This document shows, one piece after another, positions 39,051-46,781 of a DNA stretch of 64,000 nt. The position numbers and the translations under genes are program-made. Source of the DNA: Thioalkalivibrio sp. ALJ3 (GTDB lineage: Bacteria > Pseudomonadota > Gammaproteobacteria > Ectothiorhodospirales > Ectothiorhodospiraceae); contig NZ_KB897910.1 of NCBI RefSeq assembly GCF_000377205.1, positions 1 through 64,000 on the forward strand. The letters run 5' to 3'. The number at the start of each line of letters is the position of its first letter. Position 1 is the first letter of the stretch. The notes beneath the pieces were generated by a model, which worked only from the letters and a program-made list of their open reading frames with translations, ran no database searches and had not been told where the DNA came from.

Positions 39051-41108
39051 CTACTTGCCGAGCATGGCCTTCAGGCCAGCCAGGTGGGCCTGGGCGGTGA
39101 GTTTCTGCGTCTCGGGGTCCGGTGGTCTGGCGTCCGGCCATTCGAGGTGTTCTTCGGGTAGCTCGTCGAGAAAACGCGAGGGTTCGCAGTCGATGGTCTC
39201 GCCGTAGCGGCTCCGGTTCTGGGCGTAGGTGATCAGCAGGGTCTGCTGGGCGCGGGTCAGCCCGACATAGGCGAGACGCCGCTCTTCCTCGATGGAGTCG
39301 TCCTCCACGCTGACCCGGTGCGGCAGCAGCTCTTCCTCGAAACCCACCAGGCAGACATGCGGGAACTCCAGGCCCTTGGCGGTGTGCAGGGTCAGCAGTT
39401 GCACCGATTCGTCGCCGTCCTGGGCTTCGCGGTTGCGGTCGAGTATGTCCATCAGGCTGATGCGGTTGACGATGTCGGCCAGATCCATCGTTTGGTCGTC
39501 GTCCGCCTCGTCGTCGCCGTACTCGGCCGTGGTGTTGCCACCACCCATGCGCCCGACCCAGTCGATGAACTCGCGCACGTTCTCCATGCGCCGGGTCGCG
39601 GCACGCGGGTTGGGACTGTTCTCCAGTAGCCACGATTCGTAGTCGATGTCCTCAATCAGGGCGCGCAGCAGTGCGTCCGGGGCCTCGTCTTCGCCGCGGC
39701 GCTGGAAGCCGTCGACCCAGTCGGTAAAGCGCTCCAGACGTGCCTGCGCACGGGCGTCCATGTACTCGGACAGGCCGGCCCCCCGTGCGGCCTGCAATAG
39801 CGAAGTCCCGCGCTGGTTGGCGTAGTGGCCCAGCTTCTCCAGTGTGGCCGGACCGATCTCGCGGCGCGGCACATTGACCACGCGCAGGAAGGCGGTGTTG
39901 TCGTCGGGGTTGGCGAGCAGGCGCAGGTAGGCGACCAGGTCCTTGATCTCGGCCTTCTCGAAGAACGACTGGCCGCCACTCAGGCGGTAGGGGATGCCCT
40001 GCTCGCGCAGGAGCTTCTCGAACAGCCTGGACTGGTGGTTACTGCGGTAGAGGATCGCGAACTCGCCCCAGCCCGCATTCAGGCGAAAGCGCCGGCGCAT
40101 CAGTTCGGAGACCACGCGCGCGGCCTCGGTGTCGGCGTCGGAGCAGCCGATCACCTCGATCTTCTCGCCCTCGCCGAGTGCACTCCACAGGCGTTTCTCG
40201 AACACGTGGGGGTTGTTGGCGATCAGTGCGTTCGCGGTGTGCAGGATGCGGTTGGTGGAGCGGTAGTTCTGCTCCAGCTTGATCACCTCCAGGCGCGGGA
40301 AGTCCTGCTGCAGACGTGCGAGGTTCTCCGGGCGGGCGCCGCGCCATGCATAGATCGACTGATCGTCGTCGCCAACCACCGTCAGGCCGTCGCTGACGCC
40401 GACCAGCAGGCGCACCAGTTGGTACTGCGCGGAGTTGGTGTCCTGGTACTCGTCCACCAGCAGGTGTCGGATGCGGTCCTGCCAGCGGTTGCGCAGTTCC
40501 GGGTCCTCGCGCAGGCAGTCCACCGGGCGCTTGATCAGGTCGTCGAAGTCCACCGCGTTGTAGGCGCGCAGGGCGTCCTCGTAGCGCGGGTAGAGGTTGG
40601 CCGCGGCGAGCGCCTCCGGCGCGTCGCTCATCTGACTGGCCTCGTGCAGCGCCGCTTCCGGCGTCATCAGGTCGTTCTTCCAACGGCTGATGTGGCCAAT
40701 CAGGGCGTCGACCTCGGAGCTGGTATCGTCACGGTAGGTGATCTCGCGCAGCAGTGAGCGGCAGTCGCCCGGGTCGAGGATGGAGAAGCCGGGACGCAGC
40801 CCGGCCGCGGCCAGTTCGCGGCGCAGGAAATTCAGCCCGAAGGTGTGGAAGGTCGAAACATTCAGCCCGCGTGCCTGTTCGTTCGAGAGCCGTCCCTGGA
40901 CACGTTCACGCATCTCGCGCGCAGCCTTGTTGGTAAAGGTGATTGCGACAATCCGGCGCGCCTCGACTCCGCGCTGTTCGATCAGGTGCGCGATCTTCTC
41001 GGTGATCACGCGGGTCTTGCCCGAGCCCGCTCCGGCCAGCACCAGCAGGGGGCGGTCCGTGGTGGTCACGGCCGCCTGTTGTTGCGGATTTAGGGAAATA
41101 CTGATCAA
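39051..41108 (-). CDS. rep: ATP-dependent DNA helicase Rep
   Basis: A 685-residue superfamily 1 helicase that restarts stalled replication forks. It has Walker A GAGSGKT, DEYQDTN, GDDDQSIYAWRGARP, KLEQNYRST and TLHTAKGLEFPHV; alignment to E. coli Rep is close throughout. The native start should precede LNPQQQAAV, but no ATG is there. The only nearby initiator is TTG 41108 inside the left end of repeat copy C (MISISLNPQQQ), with GAGGG 6 nt upstream. An in-frame ATG at 41180 also lies inside the element. Confidence 0.94.
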   Translation of the reverse strand: MISISLNPQQQAAVTTTDRPLLVLAGAGSGKTRVITEKIAHLIEQRGVEARRIVAITFTNKAAREMRERVQGRLSNEQARGLNVSTFHTFGLNFLRRELAAAGLRPGFSILDPGDCRSLLREITYRDDTSSEVDALIGHISRWKNDLMTPEAALHEASQMSDAPEALAAANLYPRYEDALRAYNAVDFDDLIKRPVDCLREDPELRNRWQDRIRHLLVDEYQDTNSAQYQLVRLLVGVSDGLTVVGDDDQSIYAWRGARPENLARLQQDFPRLEVIKLEQNYRSTNRILHTANALIANNPHVFEKRLWSALGEGEKIEVIGCSDADTEAARVVSELMRRRFRLNAGWGEFAILYRSNHQSRLFEKLLREQGIPYRLSGGQSFFEKAEIKDLVAYLRLLANPDDNTAFLRVVNVPRREIGPATLEKLGHYANQRGTSLLQAARGAGLSEYMDARAQARLERFTDWVDGFQRRGEDEAPDALLRALIEDIDYESWLLENSPNPRAATRRMENVREFIDWVGRMGGGNTTAEYGDDEADDDQTMDLADIVNRISLMDILDRNREAQDGDESVQLLTLHTAKGLEFPHVCLVGFEEELLPHRVSVEDDSIEEERRLAYVGLTRAQQTLLITYAQNRSRYGETIDCEPSRFLDELPEEHLEWPDARPPDPETQKLTAQAHLAGLKAMLGK

Positions 41109-41405
41109 TGGACACCCTCGCGCTCGAGTCGCTTTTGCGTGGGAACAAGGCGCGGTGACTGCCGTGCAGTCATTCTGCACAAGGGAGCCGCAACGCAGTT
41201 CCCGCGCCCGTTTTTGATAACAACGGGCGGCCGAGCCCCTTCGTTCATTAAGCTGTGGGGTTGGTACCCCCTGTTCCCCGATCCGGCGTTGCGCCCCGAA
41301 TCCATCAAGAACGGGCGGGTAGAACCACTACCCGCCGCACGACGCGCCTTGTCTCGGAAAACCTGGGGTACCAACGCGAGTGTGTACATTGATCAGTGTT
41401 TCCCT
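41092..41405. mobile_element. MITE-like repeat element, copy C
   Basis: A 314-bp element with terminal inverted repeats of about 32 bp (left AGGGAAATACTGATCAATGG, right ending in TTGATCAGTGTTTCCCT). Hairpin 1 has apex GTGCAG-TCATT-CTGCAC, so it pairs with different bases from copy B. Hairpin 2 keeps the tip GCGGGTAG-AACCA-CTACCCGC. The left end overlaps the start of rep by 17 nt; the right end lies 150 nt before the entericidin-like gene. Confidence 0.85.
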
Positions 41406-41487
41406 GGCTCGAACACCGGGTTGCGACTTCCTTCACGAAAAGAGGGCGGCGCGTAAACTACCCCAGTGCGTGCGCCTCATAAAGTGT

Positions 41488-41516
41488 GACCCTCCCGGGA
41501 ACGTCCTTTGAGGGTC
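41488..41516 (+). promoter_or_regulatory. Leader inverted repeat upstream of the entericidin-like gene
   Basis: GACCCTC and GAGGGTC form a 7-bp inverted repeat around a 15-nt spacer, 40 nt before the entericidin-like start. It could be an operator or a leader hairpin; nothing distinguishes these from sequence alone. The rest of the 150-nt gap after the repeat element shows no clear sigma-70 pair. Confidence 0.3.
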
Positions 41517-41555
41517 GGTATCACGGACCGAATCACGAAAGAGAGAGGAGGCCGT

Positions 41556-41714
41556 ATGCATTTTTCTTTCCGTATCTCCGCCGCCTTGCTGATTCTTCTG
41601 GTGGCGGTGGGCTCGCTTGGCGTCGCCGGTTGCGCCACTATGGAGGGGTTTGGCGAAGACGTGCAGGATGCCGGTGAATCCATTGAGCGACAGGCCGAGG
41701 ATAACTCCAACTGA
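41556..41714 (+). CDS. Entericidin EcnA/B-like small lipoprotein
   Basis: A 52-residue lipoprotein. A hydrophobic signal (ISAALLILLVAVGSLGVAGC) ends in a lipobox with Cys27, followed by ATMEGFGEDVQDAGESIERQ, the entericidin signature of a short amphipathic acidic helix. Entericidins are small envelope peptides linked to stress-induced lysis; the role here is inferred. AGGAGG lies just upstream of ATG 41556. A 13-bp-stem hairpin follows 9 nt after the stop. Confidence 0.85.
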   Translation: MHFSFRISAALLILLVAVGSLGVAGCATMEGFGEDVQDAGESIERQAEDNSN

Positions 41715-42072
41715 CTCATCCCTGCGTCAGACGGGCCTGTCCCGTCTGACGCAGTTCGACTTCCATCAACACCTCCTGGAGGTTCCGGGCCCCGCGGTGA
41801 TCCTGTTCACTCGTCGGGGCTGCGGTGCCTGCAAGGTGATGAGCCGGGTGCTGGAGCAGTGGCAGGCCGAGTCCGAAGCGCCCGCCCTGTTTGTCGTCGA
41901 TGCGGAGACCGATACCGCGCTGGTGCGCGAGTTCGAGGTCTTCCACCTTCCGGCCCTGTTCGTCTTCAACGCCGGTGCTTACCACGGGCGCCTTGAGGCC
42001 CCGCCGCGTCTGCCGTTGCTCCGCAAGGCCCTCACGGCTTGTCTGCAGCGCCCGCCCGAGGAGGCCCCGTGA
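41668..42072 (+). CDS. Thioredoxin-fold protein with CGAC active site
   Basis: About 134 residues; the recognisable domain begins near RLTQFDFHQHLLEVPGPAVI. The redox motif CGAC lies in LFTRRGCGACKVMSRVLE, with the cis-Pro region FHLPALFVF. A general thiol oxidoreductase is likely. The start is uncertain: ATG 41668 and GTG 41674 lie inside the entericidin gene in another frame without a good ribosome-binding site. A CTG after the hairpin at 41723-41753 is another option. It overlaps ampD by 4 nt. Confidence 0.75.
   Translation: MPVNPLSDRPRITPTDSSLRQTGLSRLTQFDFHQHLLEVPGPAVILFTRRGCGACKVMSRVLEQWQAESEAPALFVVDAETDTALVREFEVFHLPALFVFNAGAYHGRLEAPPRLPLLRKALTACLQRPPEEAP
41723..41753 (+). terminator. 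Perfect 13-bp stem-loop after the entericidin-like gene
   Basis: TGCGTCAGACGGG and CCCGTCTGACGCA pair perfectly around a 5-nt loop (CCTGT). It begins 9 nt past the entericidin stop. No T-tract follows, and the sequence seems to be translated as, or lie at, the beginning of the thioredoxin-like protein. It may be a partial terminator that protects the upstream short message, or a translation-control hairpin. Confidence 0.5.
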
Positions 42073-42635
42073 CCGAAGCCATGACCGTCGATCACAACTG
42101 GTGGCCGCCGGCCCACGTGCTCGAAAGTCCGAACCAGGACGCGCGCCCTGCGGGGATGCAGCCCGAACTAATCGTCGTGCATGCCATCAGTCTGCCGCCG
42201 GGCACGTTCGGCGGGCCGCACGTGGCCGAACTGTTCCAGAACCGGCTGGACCCCGATGCCCACCCGTACTTTGCGCAGATCGCCGATTTGCGCGTGTCCG
42301 CGCATGTGCTGATCGATCGCGGGGGGGCGGCGACCCAGTTCGTGCCATTCTCCCGGCGTGCCTGGCATGCCGGCGCCTCGCAATGGCGTGGCCGCGCGCG
42401 CTGCAACGATTTTTCCATTGGCATCGAACTCGAGGGCACCGACGACGACCCGTTCACGCCGGTACAGTACGCCGAGCTGGCTCGTCTGATCGGCTGGCTG
42501 CGCGAACGCTTTCCCGCCATTACCCCGGATGCGCTGGCGGGTCACTGCGACATCGCCCCCGGGCGCAAGACCGACCCGGGCCCGCATTTCGACTGGGCGT
42601 ACCTGGAGACCTGCCTGCGCGAGGACACGGCATGA
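42069..42635 (+). CDS. ampD: 1,6-anhydro-N-acetylmuramyl-L-alanine amidase AmpD
   Basis: A 188-residue cytosolic zinc amidase that recycles anhydro-muropeptides. Zinc and catalytic residues lie in VVHAISLPPGTFGG, FSIGIELEG and GHCDIAPGRKTDPGPHFDW. GTG 42069 is chosen: GAGGAGG lies just upstream and it overlaps the thioredoxin-like stop. The stop overlaps the following phosphatase start by 4 nt, so three genes are coupled. Confidence 0.94.
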   Translation: MTEAMTVDHNWWPPAHVLESPNQDARPAGMQPELIVVHAISLPPGTFGGPHVAELFQNRLDPDAHPYFAQIADLRVSAHVLIDRGGAATQFVPFSRRAWHAGASQWRGRARCNDFSIGIELEGTDDDPFTPVQYAELARLIGWLRERFPAITPDALAGHCDIAPGRKTDPGPHFDWAYLETCLREDTA

Positions 42636-43219
42636 TTGTGGATCTGTTGCGACACGGCGAGCCAGAAGGCGGGCAACGCTACCGTGGACATGGCTGCGAC
42701 GACCCGCTCAGCGCGCAGGGATGGACGCAGATGGAGCACGCGGTGCGCGACGATGATGGCTGGCAGGCGGTGGTCAGCTCGCCAATGCGTCGTTGCTGCG
42801 AATTCGCCGAGCGCCTGGCGGACGAACGTGACCTGTCCCTGCATCTGGAGCCGGATCTGCGCGAGGTCGGCTTTGGCGAGTGGGAGGGGCGCACGCGGGT
42901 CGAGCTGCAGCGCGAACGGTCGGAGGAGTACCGCGCGTTTTATGCCGATCCCGTGCACGCGCGCCCAGCCGGGGCGGAGCCACTGGGGGCCTTTCGCCGG
43001 CGGGTGGAGATGGCCTTCGAGGCCACGGTCGACGGCCAGTCGGCGGAACGCGTGCTGGTGATCGTGCACGCCGGGGTCATACGCGCGCTGGTCGGCTGGG
43101 TGATGGGCGTGCCGGACGAGCGGTTGTTCCAGCTGGAATGCGAGTATGCGAGCCGGACCCGGCTGCACCGACATCCGACGCGCGGCTGGCGCGTGATCCA
43201 TACCAACCGCCTGCCGTGA
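42632..43219 (+). CDS. Histidine phosphatase family protein (alpha-ribazole phosphatase-like)
   Basis: A 195-residue phosphoglycerate-mutase-fold phosphatase. The catalytic RHG is in DLLRHGEPEGG, the second His in VIVHAGVIRALV, and the acid in LREVGFGEWEG. The N-terminus YRGHGCDDPLSAQGW resembles CobC-like members acting in cobamide assembly, but no cobalamin genes are here, so the substrate is open. Overlaps ampD by 4 nt. Confidence 0.85.
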   Translation: MIVDLLRHGEPEGGQRYRGHGCDDPLSAQGWTQMEHAVRDDDGWQAVVSSPMRRCCEFAERLADERDLSLHLEPDLREVGFGEWEGRTRVELQRERSEEYRAFYADPVHARPAGAEPLGAFRRRVEMAFEATVDGQSAERVLVIVHAGVIRALVGWVMGVPDERLFQLECEYASRTRLHRHPTRGWRVIHTNRLP

Positions 43220-43282
43220 TGCGAACCAGACGGTTCCGGTTTGCGCGTGCGCGCCGGAACGGGAAGACGTCTCTGCGAAAAA

Positions 43283-43600
43283 CTATCCGGCGCGGCTCTT
43301 GCGCTTGGGTACGGCCTTCACCGACAGGTAGTAGCCCTGGTCGAGGATCTCGAACAGGCGGTCGATGTTCGGGTGCTTGCCCGGGTTGGCACGGGCATCG
43401 TCGGCATGGCTGCCGTACATCAGCAAACCGGAGTTGGCGGCCTTCGGGCCGATGCCACCGTAGTCCAGCGCCAGCTGGTAGTAGATCTGCAGCGACAGGG
43501 TCTGGCCGTCCACGTTCTCGATGGTCGCGCTCGGGTTGTAGTCCTCGCCAAACAGTTCCAAGCGTTCGAGATTGCTGACGTCGGGCAGGTTCTTGGGCAT
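43283..43600 (-). CDS. DUF2322 family small protein
   Basis: A 105-residue soluble protein with the DUF2322 signature DARANPGKHPNIDRLFEIL and an N-terminal LERLELFGEDYNPSATIEN. Function unknown. AGGAG lies close upstream of the ATG. It is divergent from the HisN-like gene (130 nt) and converges with the histidine phosphatase. Confidence 0.82.
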   Translation of the reverse strand: MPKNLPDVSNLERLELFGEDYNPSATIENVDGQTLSLQIYYQLALDYGGIGPKAANSGLLMYGSHADDARANPGKHPNIDRLFEILDQGYYLSVKAVPKRKSRAG

Positions 43601-43697
43601 GTCGGACTCCTCGAAAAGATGGCGGCATTATCGGGGCATGCCGGAGTCGGGACAACCGCCGGCCGCTTCCTGGTCCGAGCCGCTCGGGGCGGCATGC

Positions 43698-43703
43698 TAA
43701 GAT
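43698..43703 (+). promoter_or_regulatory. Candidate -10 box for the HisN-like phosphatase gene
   Basis: TAAGAT lies 27 nt before the start codon, in an A/T-rich spot followed by a T7 run and the ribosome-binding site GAAGGGG. No good -35 is visible at 17 nt, so this is a weak call. Confidence 0.3.
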
Positions 43704-43730
43704 AGCTCCTTTTTTTGAAGGGGTAGCAGC

Positions 43731-44510
43731 ATGCAGCAAAGCGCGTTCATGGAGGCCGCCCAGGCCGCCGCCGATGCCGCGGACAAGGTCATCCGTCATT
43801 ACTACGCCGCCGGCGTCGACGTCGAGACCAAGCCCGACGACACGCCCGTGACGCGCGCCGACGTGGAAAGCGAACAGGCGATCCGCCAGGTGATCCGCGA
43901 GCGCTTCCCGGATCACGGCTTCTACGGCGAGGAAACCGGGCAGTCGGACATGGACTCCGACTATGTCTGGCTGATCGACCCGATCGACGGCACCAAGAGC
44001 TTCGTACGCCGCTATCCGTTCTTCTCCACCCAGATCGCACTGATGTACAAGGGCGAGTTGATCCTCGGGCTGTCCAACGGCATGCAGTTCGGCGAGCGTG
44101 CCTGGGCGGAAAAGGGCCAGGGCGCCTTCCTCAACGGCGAAAAGATCGCCGTCGCCCCGACCACCGAGCTGGGCCGCGCCTCGCTGTCCACGGGGAACCT
44201 GAAGACCCTCGCGCAGCATGCCGAAGGCTGGAAGGCGCTGGGCGGGATTATGGCCGAGGTCAATCGCACGCGCGGCTATGGCGACTTCTACCACTACCAC
44301 CTGCTGGCGCGCGGCAGTATCGATCTGATCATCGAGTCGGACGTGAACATCCTCGACATCGCGGCGCTTGCCGTAATCGTGCGCGAGGCGGGCGGGACTT
44401 TCACCAATCTGTCCGGCGGCGAGCTGGACCTGCAGACCACCAACGTGCTGGCGGCCGCGACACCGGAACTGCACCGCACGGCGCTGCAGCGCCTCGGCTG
44501 GAAGGGATAG
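43731..44510 (+). CDS. Inositol monophosphatase-family phosphatase (HisN-like)
   Basis: A 259-residue Mg-dependent phosphatase. Metal-binding motifs are EETG (near 66-69), WLIDPIDGTKSF and a late D in ESDVNILDIAALAVIVREAGG. The DPIDGTKSF form and GDFYHYHLLARGSIDLIIE are closest to histidinol-phosphatase (HisN) members. CysQ or SuhB activity cannot be excluded. It stands alone, with a ribosome-binding site GAAGGGG 9 nt upstream. Confidence 0.85.
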   Translation: MQQSAFMEAAQAAADAADKVIRHYYAAGVDVETKPDDTPVTRADVESEQAIRQVIRERFPDHGFYGEETGQSDMDSDYVWLIDPIDGTKSFVRRYPFFSTQIALMYKGELILGLSNGMQFGERAWAEKGQGAFLNGEKIAVAPTTELGRASLSTGNLKTLAQHAEGWKALGGIMAEVNRTRGYGDFYHYHLLARGSIDLIIESDVNILDIAALAVIVREAGGTFTNLSGGELDLQTTNVLAAATPELHRTALQRLGWKG

Positions 44511-44574
44511 GTCGGTCGATGATTGCGCACACGCCCGTCAGGCGGCGGGCGTGTCCCGGGTCTGGCTGGGTGGG

Positions 44575-44913
44575 TTAGCGCTGGGCGCCGTTCCCGTTCC
44601 CGTGGCCGTTCTCGCAGATCAGGCCATGGGCGCGCAGCTTCTTGCGCAGTGTGGCGCGGTTAAGTCCCAAAAGCGCTGCCGCCCGGCTCTGGTTGCCGTT
44701 GCAGCGTTCCAGCACGCAGGCCAGTAGCGGGCGTCCGACCTCGTTCATTACCAGGGCGTAGAGGTCGTGGCTGCTCTGCCCGTCCAGCGTCTCGAAGTAC
44801 TGGTCCAGCGCATTGCGCACCGACTCGGCGAGTACACAGCCCGATGCGAGGTTGTCCGATGATGCCGGTTCCCCGCTTTGTTCTTGTTCGAAAGTGGGTA
44901 CGTCCATCCTCAT
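44575..44913 (-). CDS. fis: DNA-binding protein Fis
   Basis: A 112-residue nucleoid protein and regulator of growth-phase genes. The C-terminal helix-turn-helix NQSRAAALLGLNRATLRKKL is intact. The N-terminus is about 14 residues longer than E. coli Fis and acidic, and the tail NGHGNGNGAQR is extended. It overlaps dusB by 4 nt, the conserved dusB-fis operon. Confidence 0.95.
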   Translation of the reverse strand: MRMDVPTFEQEQSGEPASSDNLASGCVLAESVRNALDQYFETLDGQSSHDLYALVMNEVGRPLLACVLERCNGNQSRAAALLGLNRATLRKKLRAHGLICENGHGNGNGAQR

Positions 44914-45902
44914 GCAGCCTCGCTTGCGGTTCCTGTCAGGATGGCGCGCAGGCGCCGAAGCTGTTCATTAGCGGTTGTGGCGGCAAGAAGGGACGCCCGT
45001 GCCGCCCGAGTTGGGTCCTCCCCCAGGCCCATATGTTGAAGATACCAGCCCAGATGCTTGCGCGCGATACGTACGCCCTGCGTTTCTCCGTATTGCGCAT
45101 GCAGTTCGAGCAAGTGCTCCTCGATCAGCGCAAGACGCGCATCCCAGGCCGGGTCGGCCGGCACCGGCTCGCCGGCAAGGGCGGCGCGGATCTGGCCCGG
45201 TAGCCAGGGGCGCCCCTGTGCCCCGCGACCGATCATCAACCCGGTCGCGCCGGTCACCGCGAGCGCCCGGCGCGCACTGTCGATGTTGACGACGTCACCG
45301 TTGGCCAAAACCGGGATGGACACCGCGCGGACCACGCCCGCGATGGTCTCGTAATCGGCCGTACCACGATAGGCGTCGGCGCGGGTGCGCCCGTGTACGT
45401 TCAGCATCGCGACCCCGCAATCCTGAGCGATGCTCGCGATGGTCTCGGCGTTGATCCGCTCGCGATCCAGTCCCAGGCGCATCTTGAGGGTGACCGGCAC
45501 CTCAACGCTCTCCACCAGTGCGGTCAGCAGTTCGCGTACCCGCTCCGGTTCGCCCAGCAGGGCCGATCCCGCGGCCCTGCTGCAGACTTTCTTGGCCGGG
45601 CAGCCGAGGTTCAGGTCGATCACGTCCGCTCCGCGGCGCACGTTCTCGCGCGCGGCCTCGGCCAGCGGTTCGGGTTCGTTGCCGAGCAGCTGCACGATGC
45701 GTGGGCGGGGCTCCTGTCGGTGGTCCAGACGGTGCCGGCTCTTTTCGCTGTCCCACAGGCGCGTGTCCGAGGTGACCATCTCCGAGACGGCCGCGCTGGC
45801 ACCCAGGCGCCGCGCGATCAGGCGCAGAGGGCGGTCACTGACTCCCGCCATGGGGGCCAGGAATACCGGCGGGTCGGGGAAATGGTAGGGGCCGAGCTGC
45901 AT
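44910..45902 (-). CDS. dusB: tRNA-dihydrouridine synthase B
   Basis: A 330-residue FMN enzyme that reduces uridine in the tRNA D-loop. The TIM barrel carries LAPMAGVSDRPLRLIARRLG, the catalytic Cys in NLGCPAKKVCSRAAGSALL, and LMIGRGAQGRPW. ATG 45902 (MQLGPYHFPDPPVFLAPM) matches the family start; upstream in-frame sequence antiparallels the neighbouring gene. It precedes and overlaps fis. Confidence 0.95.
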   Translation of the reverse strand: MQLGPYHFPDPPVFLAPMAGVSDRPLRLIARRLGASAAVSEMVTSDTRLWDSEKSRHRLDHRQEPRPRIVQLLGNEPEPLAEAARENVRRGADVIDLNLGCPAKKVCSRAAGSALLGEPERVRELLTALVESVEVPVTLKMRLGLDRERINAETIASIAQDCGVAMLNVHGRTRADAYRGTADYETIAGVVRAVSIPVLANGDVVNIDSARRALAVTGATGLMIGRGAQGRPWLPGQIRAALAGEPVPADPAWDARLALIEEHLLELHAQYGETQGVRIARKHLGWYLQHMGLGEDPTRAARASLLAATTANEQLRRLRAILTGTASEAA

Positions 45903-45961
45903 AGGGGGCTGGGTCGACGGCGTAAAACAGGCGATTCTAGCAGCTGCTGTGGAAGCCGAAC

Positions 45962-46702
45962 TCAGTGCAATGTGATCTGGGCCCCTGTGATGTGGGGGCC
46001 GGTATCGGGTAATTCGATCTCGATCGCATAGCGTTGATCCGCGCTCATCGGGGATTGCAGGTTGGCATGGCCATCTTCGGGGTGGAGGCGCCAGCCACCG
46101 CGACGGGTGCCCAGGCGGTCCGAAATCTGGACGTCCATTACCGGCCATGCCTGTTCCAGTGGGCTCGTCAACTCGAAGCGAATGGACAGGTCGCCCGCGT
46201 TGGCGAGACCCAAGTCGGGGGACGAGACGCGGATGAGCCGAGGCTCCCGTGGTGCTTGCCACCGCGGGCAGAGACCCTCGACACGAGGCGTGGTGCAAAG
46301 GCTCTCCCGAGTCTGATCCAGTACGCTCCAGGTGCCCGGGGCCACGGGTGGCACCAGCAGGAATTGCAGCGTGAAGGCCGTGAGCAACAGGAGTGCGAGG
46401 CTGGCCATGGCGGCCCCGCGCCCTGAGCGGTGTGCGGGCGGTTCCGTCGAGCGTGACGGTCGGGTGTCGATATCGAGTTCCAGCGTTTGCTGTCTGGGGC
46501 TGCGCTCGATGTCCAGGGGGGCCGCGTGGTGTACCGAAGAGATGCCGGGGCCGGTCGTCCGTTCGCCGGCGCCACCGATTTCGAGTGCGGGAAACAGTGC
46601 AAAGTCCGTACCACAGGCATCGCAGTGAGCCTGGTCCAGTCGCAGTTCCTCGCCACGGGTCAGGGTGTGGGCGACACCGCAATGGGGACAGCGGGCGAGC
46701 AT
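45962..46702 (-). CDS. Zinc-ribbon DUF3426 membrane protein
   Basis: A 246-residue protein with an N-terminal zinc ribbon (CPHC at 5-8 and CDAC near 27-30). A disordered linker, one membrane helix (ASLALLLLTAFTLQFLLV, near 100-117) and a DUF3426 beta domain follow. Members usually sit between prmA and dusB, as here; the role is unknown. Its start is 27 nt from a solo repeat end (46730-46760). Confidence 0.85.
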   Translation of the reverse strand: MLARCPHCGVAHTLTRGEELRLDQAHCDACGTDFALFPALEIGGAGERTTGPGISSVHHAAPLDIERSPRQQTLELDIDTRPSRSTEPPAHRSGRGAAMASLALLLLTAFTLQFLLVPPVAPGTWSVLDQTRESLCTTPRVEGLCPRWQAPREPRLIRVSSPDLGLANAGDLSIRFELTSPLEQAWPVMDVQISDRLGTRRGGWRLHPEDGHANLQSPMSADQRYAIEIELPDTGPHITGAQITLH

Positions 46703-46729
46703 CGCGGGAGGGCTCCGGTCAGCCGTGCC

Positions 46730-46760
46730 AGGGAAACATTGACCAATTCACACACTCGCG
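46730..46760. repeat. Solo end of the MITE-like element
   Basis: AGGGAAACATTGACCAATTC followed by ACACACTCGCG matches one terminal inverted repeat of the elements at 21409, 34603 and 41092. The rest of the element is absent. It lies between prmA and the DUF3426 gene, 21 nt past the prmA stop. It is best explained as a remnant. Confidence 0.65.
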
Positions 46761-46781
46761 GACCGGGCGCGTGCGCATACG

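Noticed and set aside
38758-39207. A 149-codon plus-strand frame after nhaP2
   Set aside because: It is composed of unrelated low-complexity sequence and runs antisense into rep; no homology signal and no ribosome-binding site.
21409-41405. Composite transposon bounded by the repeat copies
   Set aside because: The sequence between the copies is ordinary conserved chromosomal gene order with no cargo or transposase, so independent insertions are more likely.
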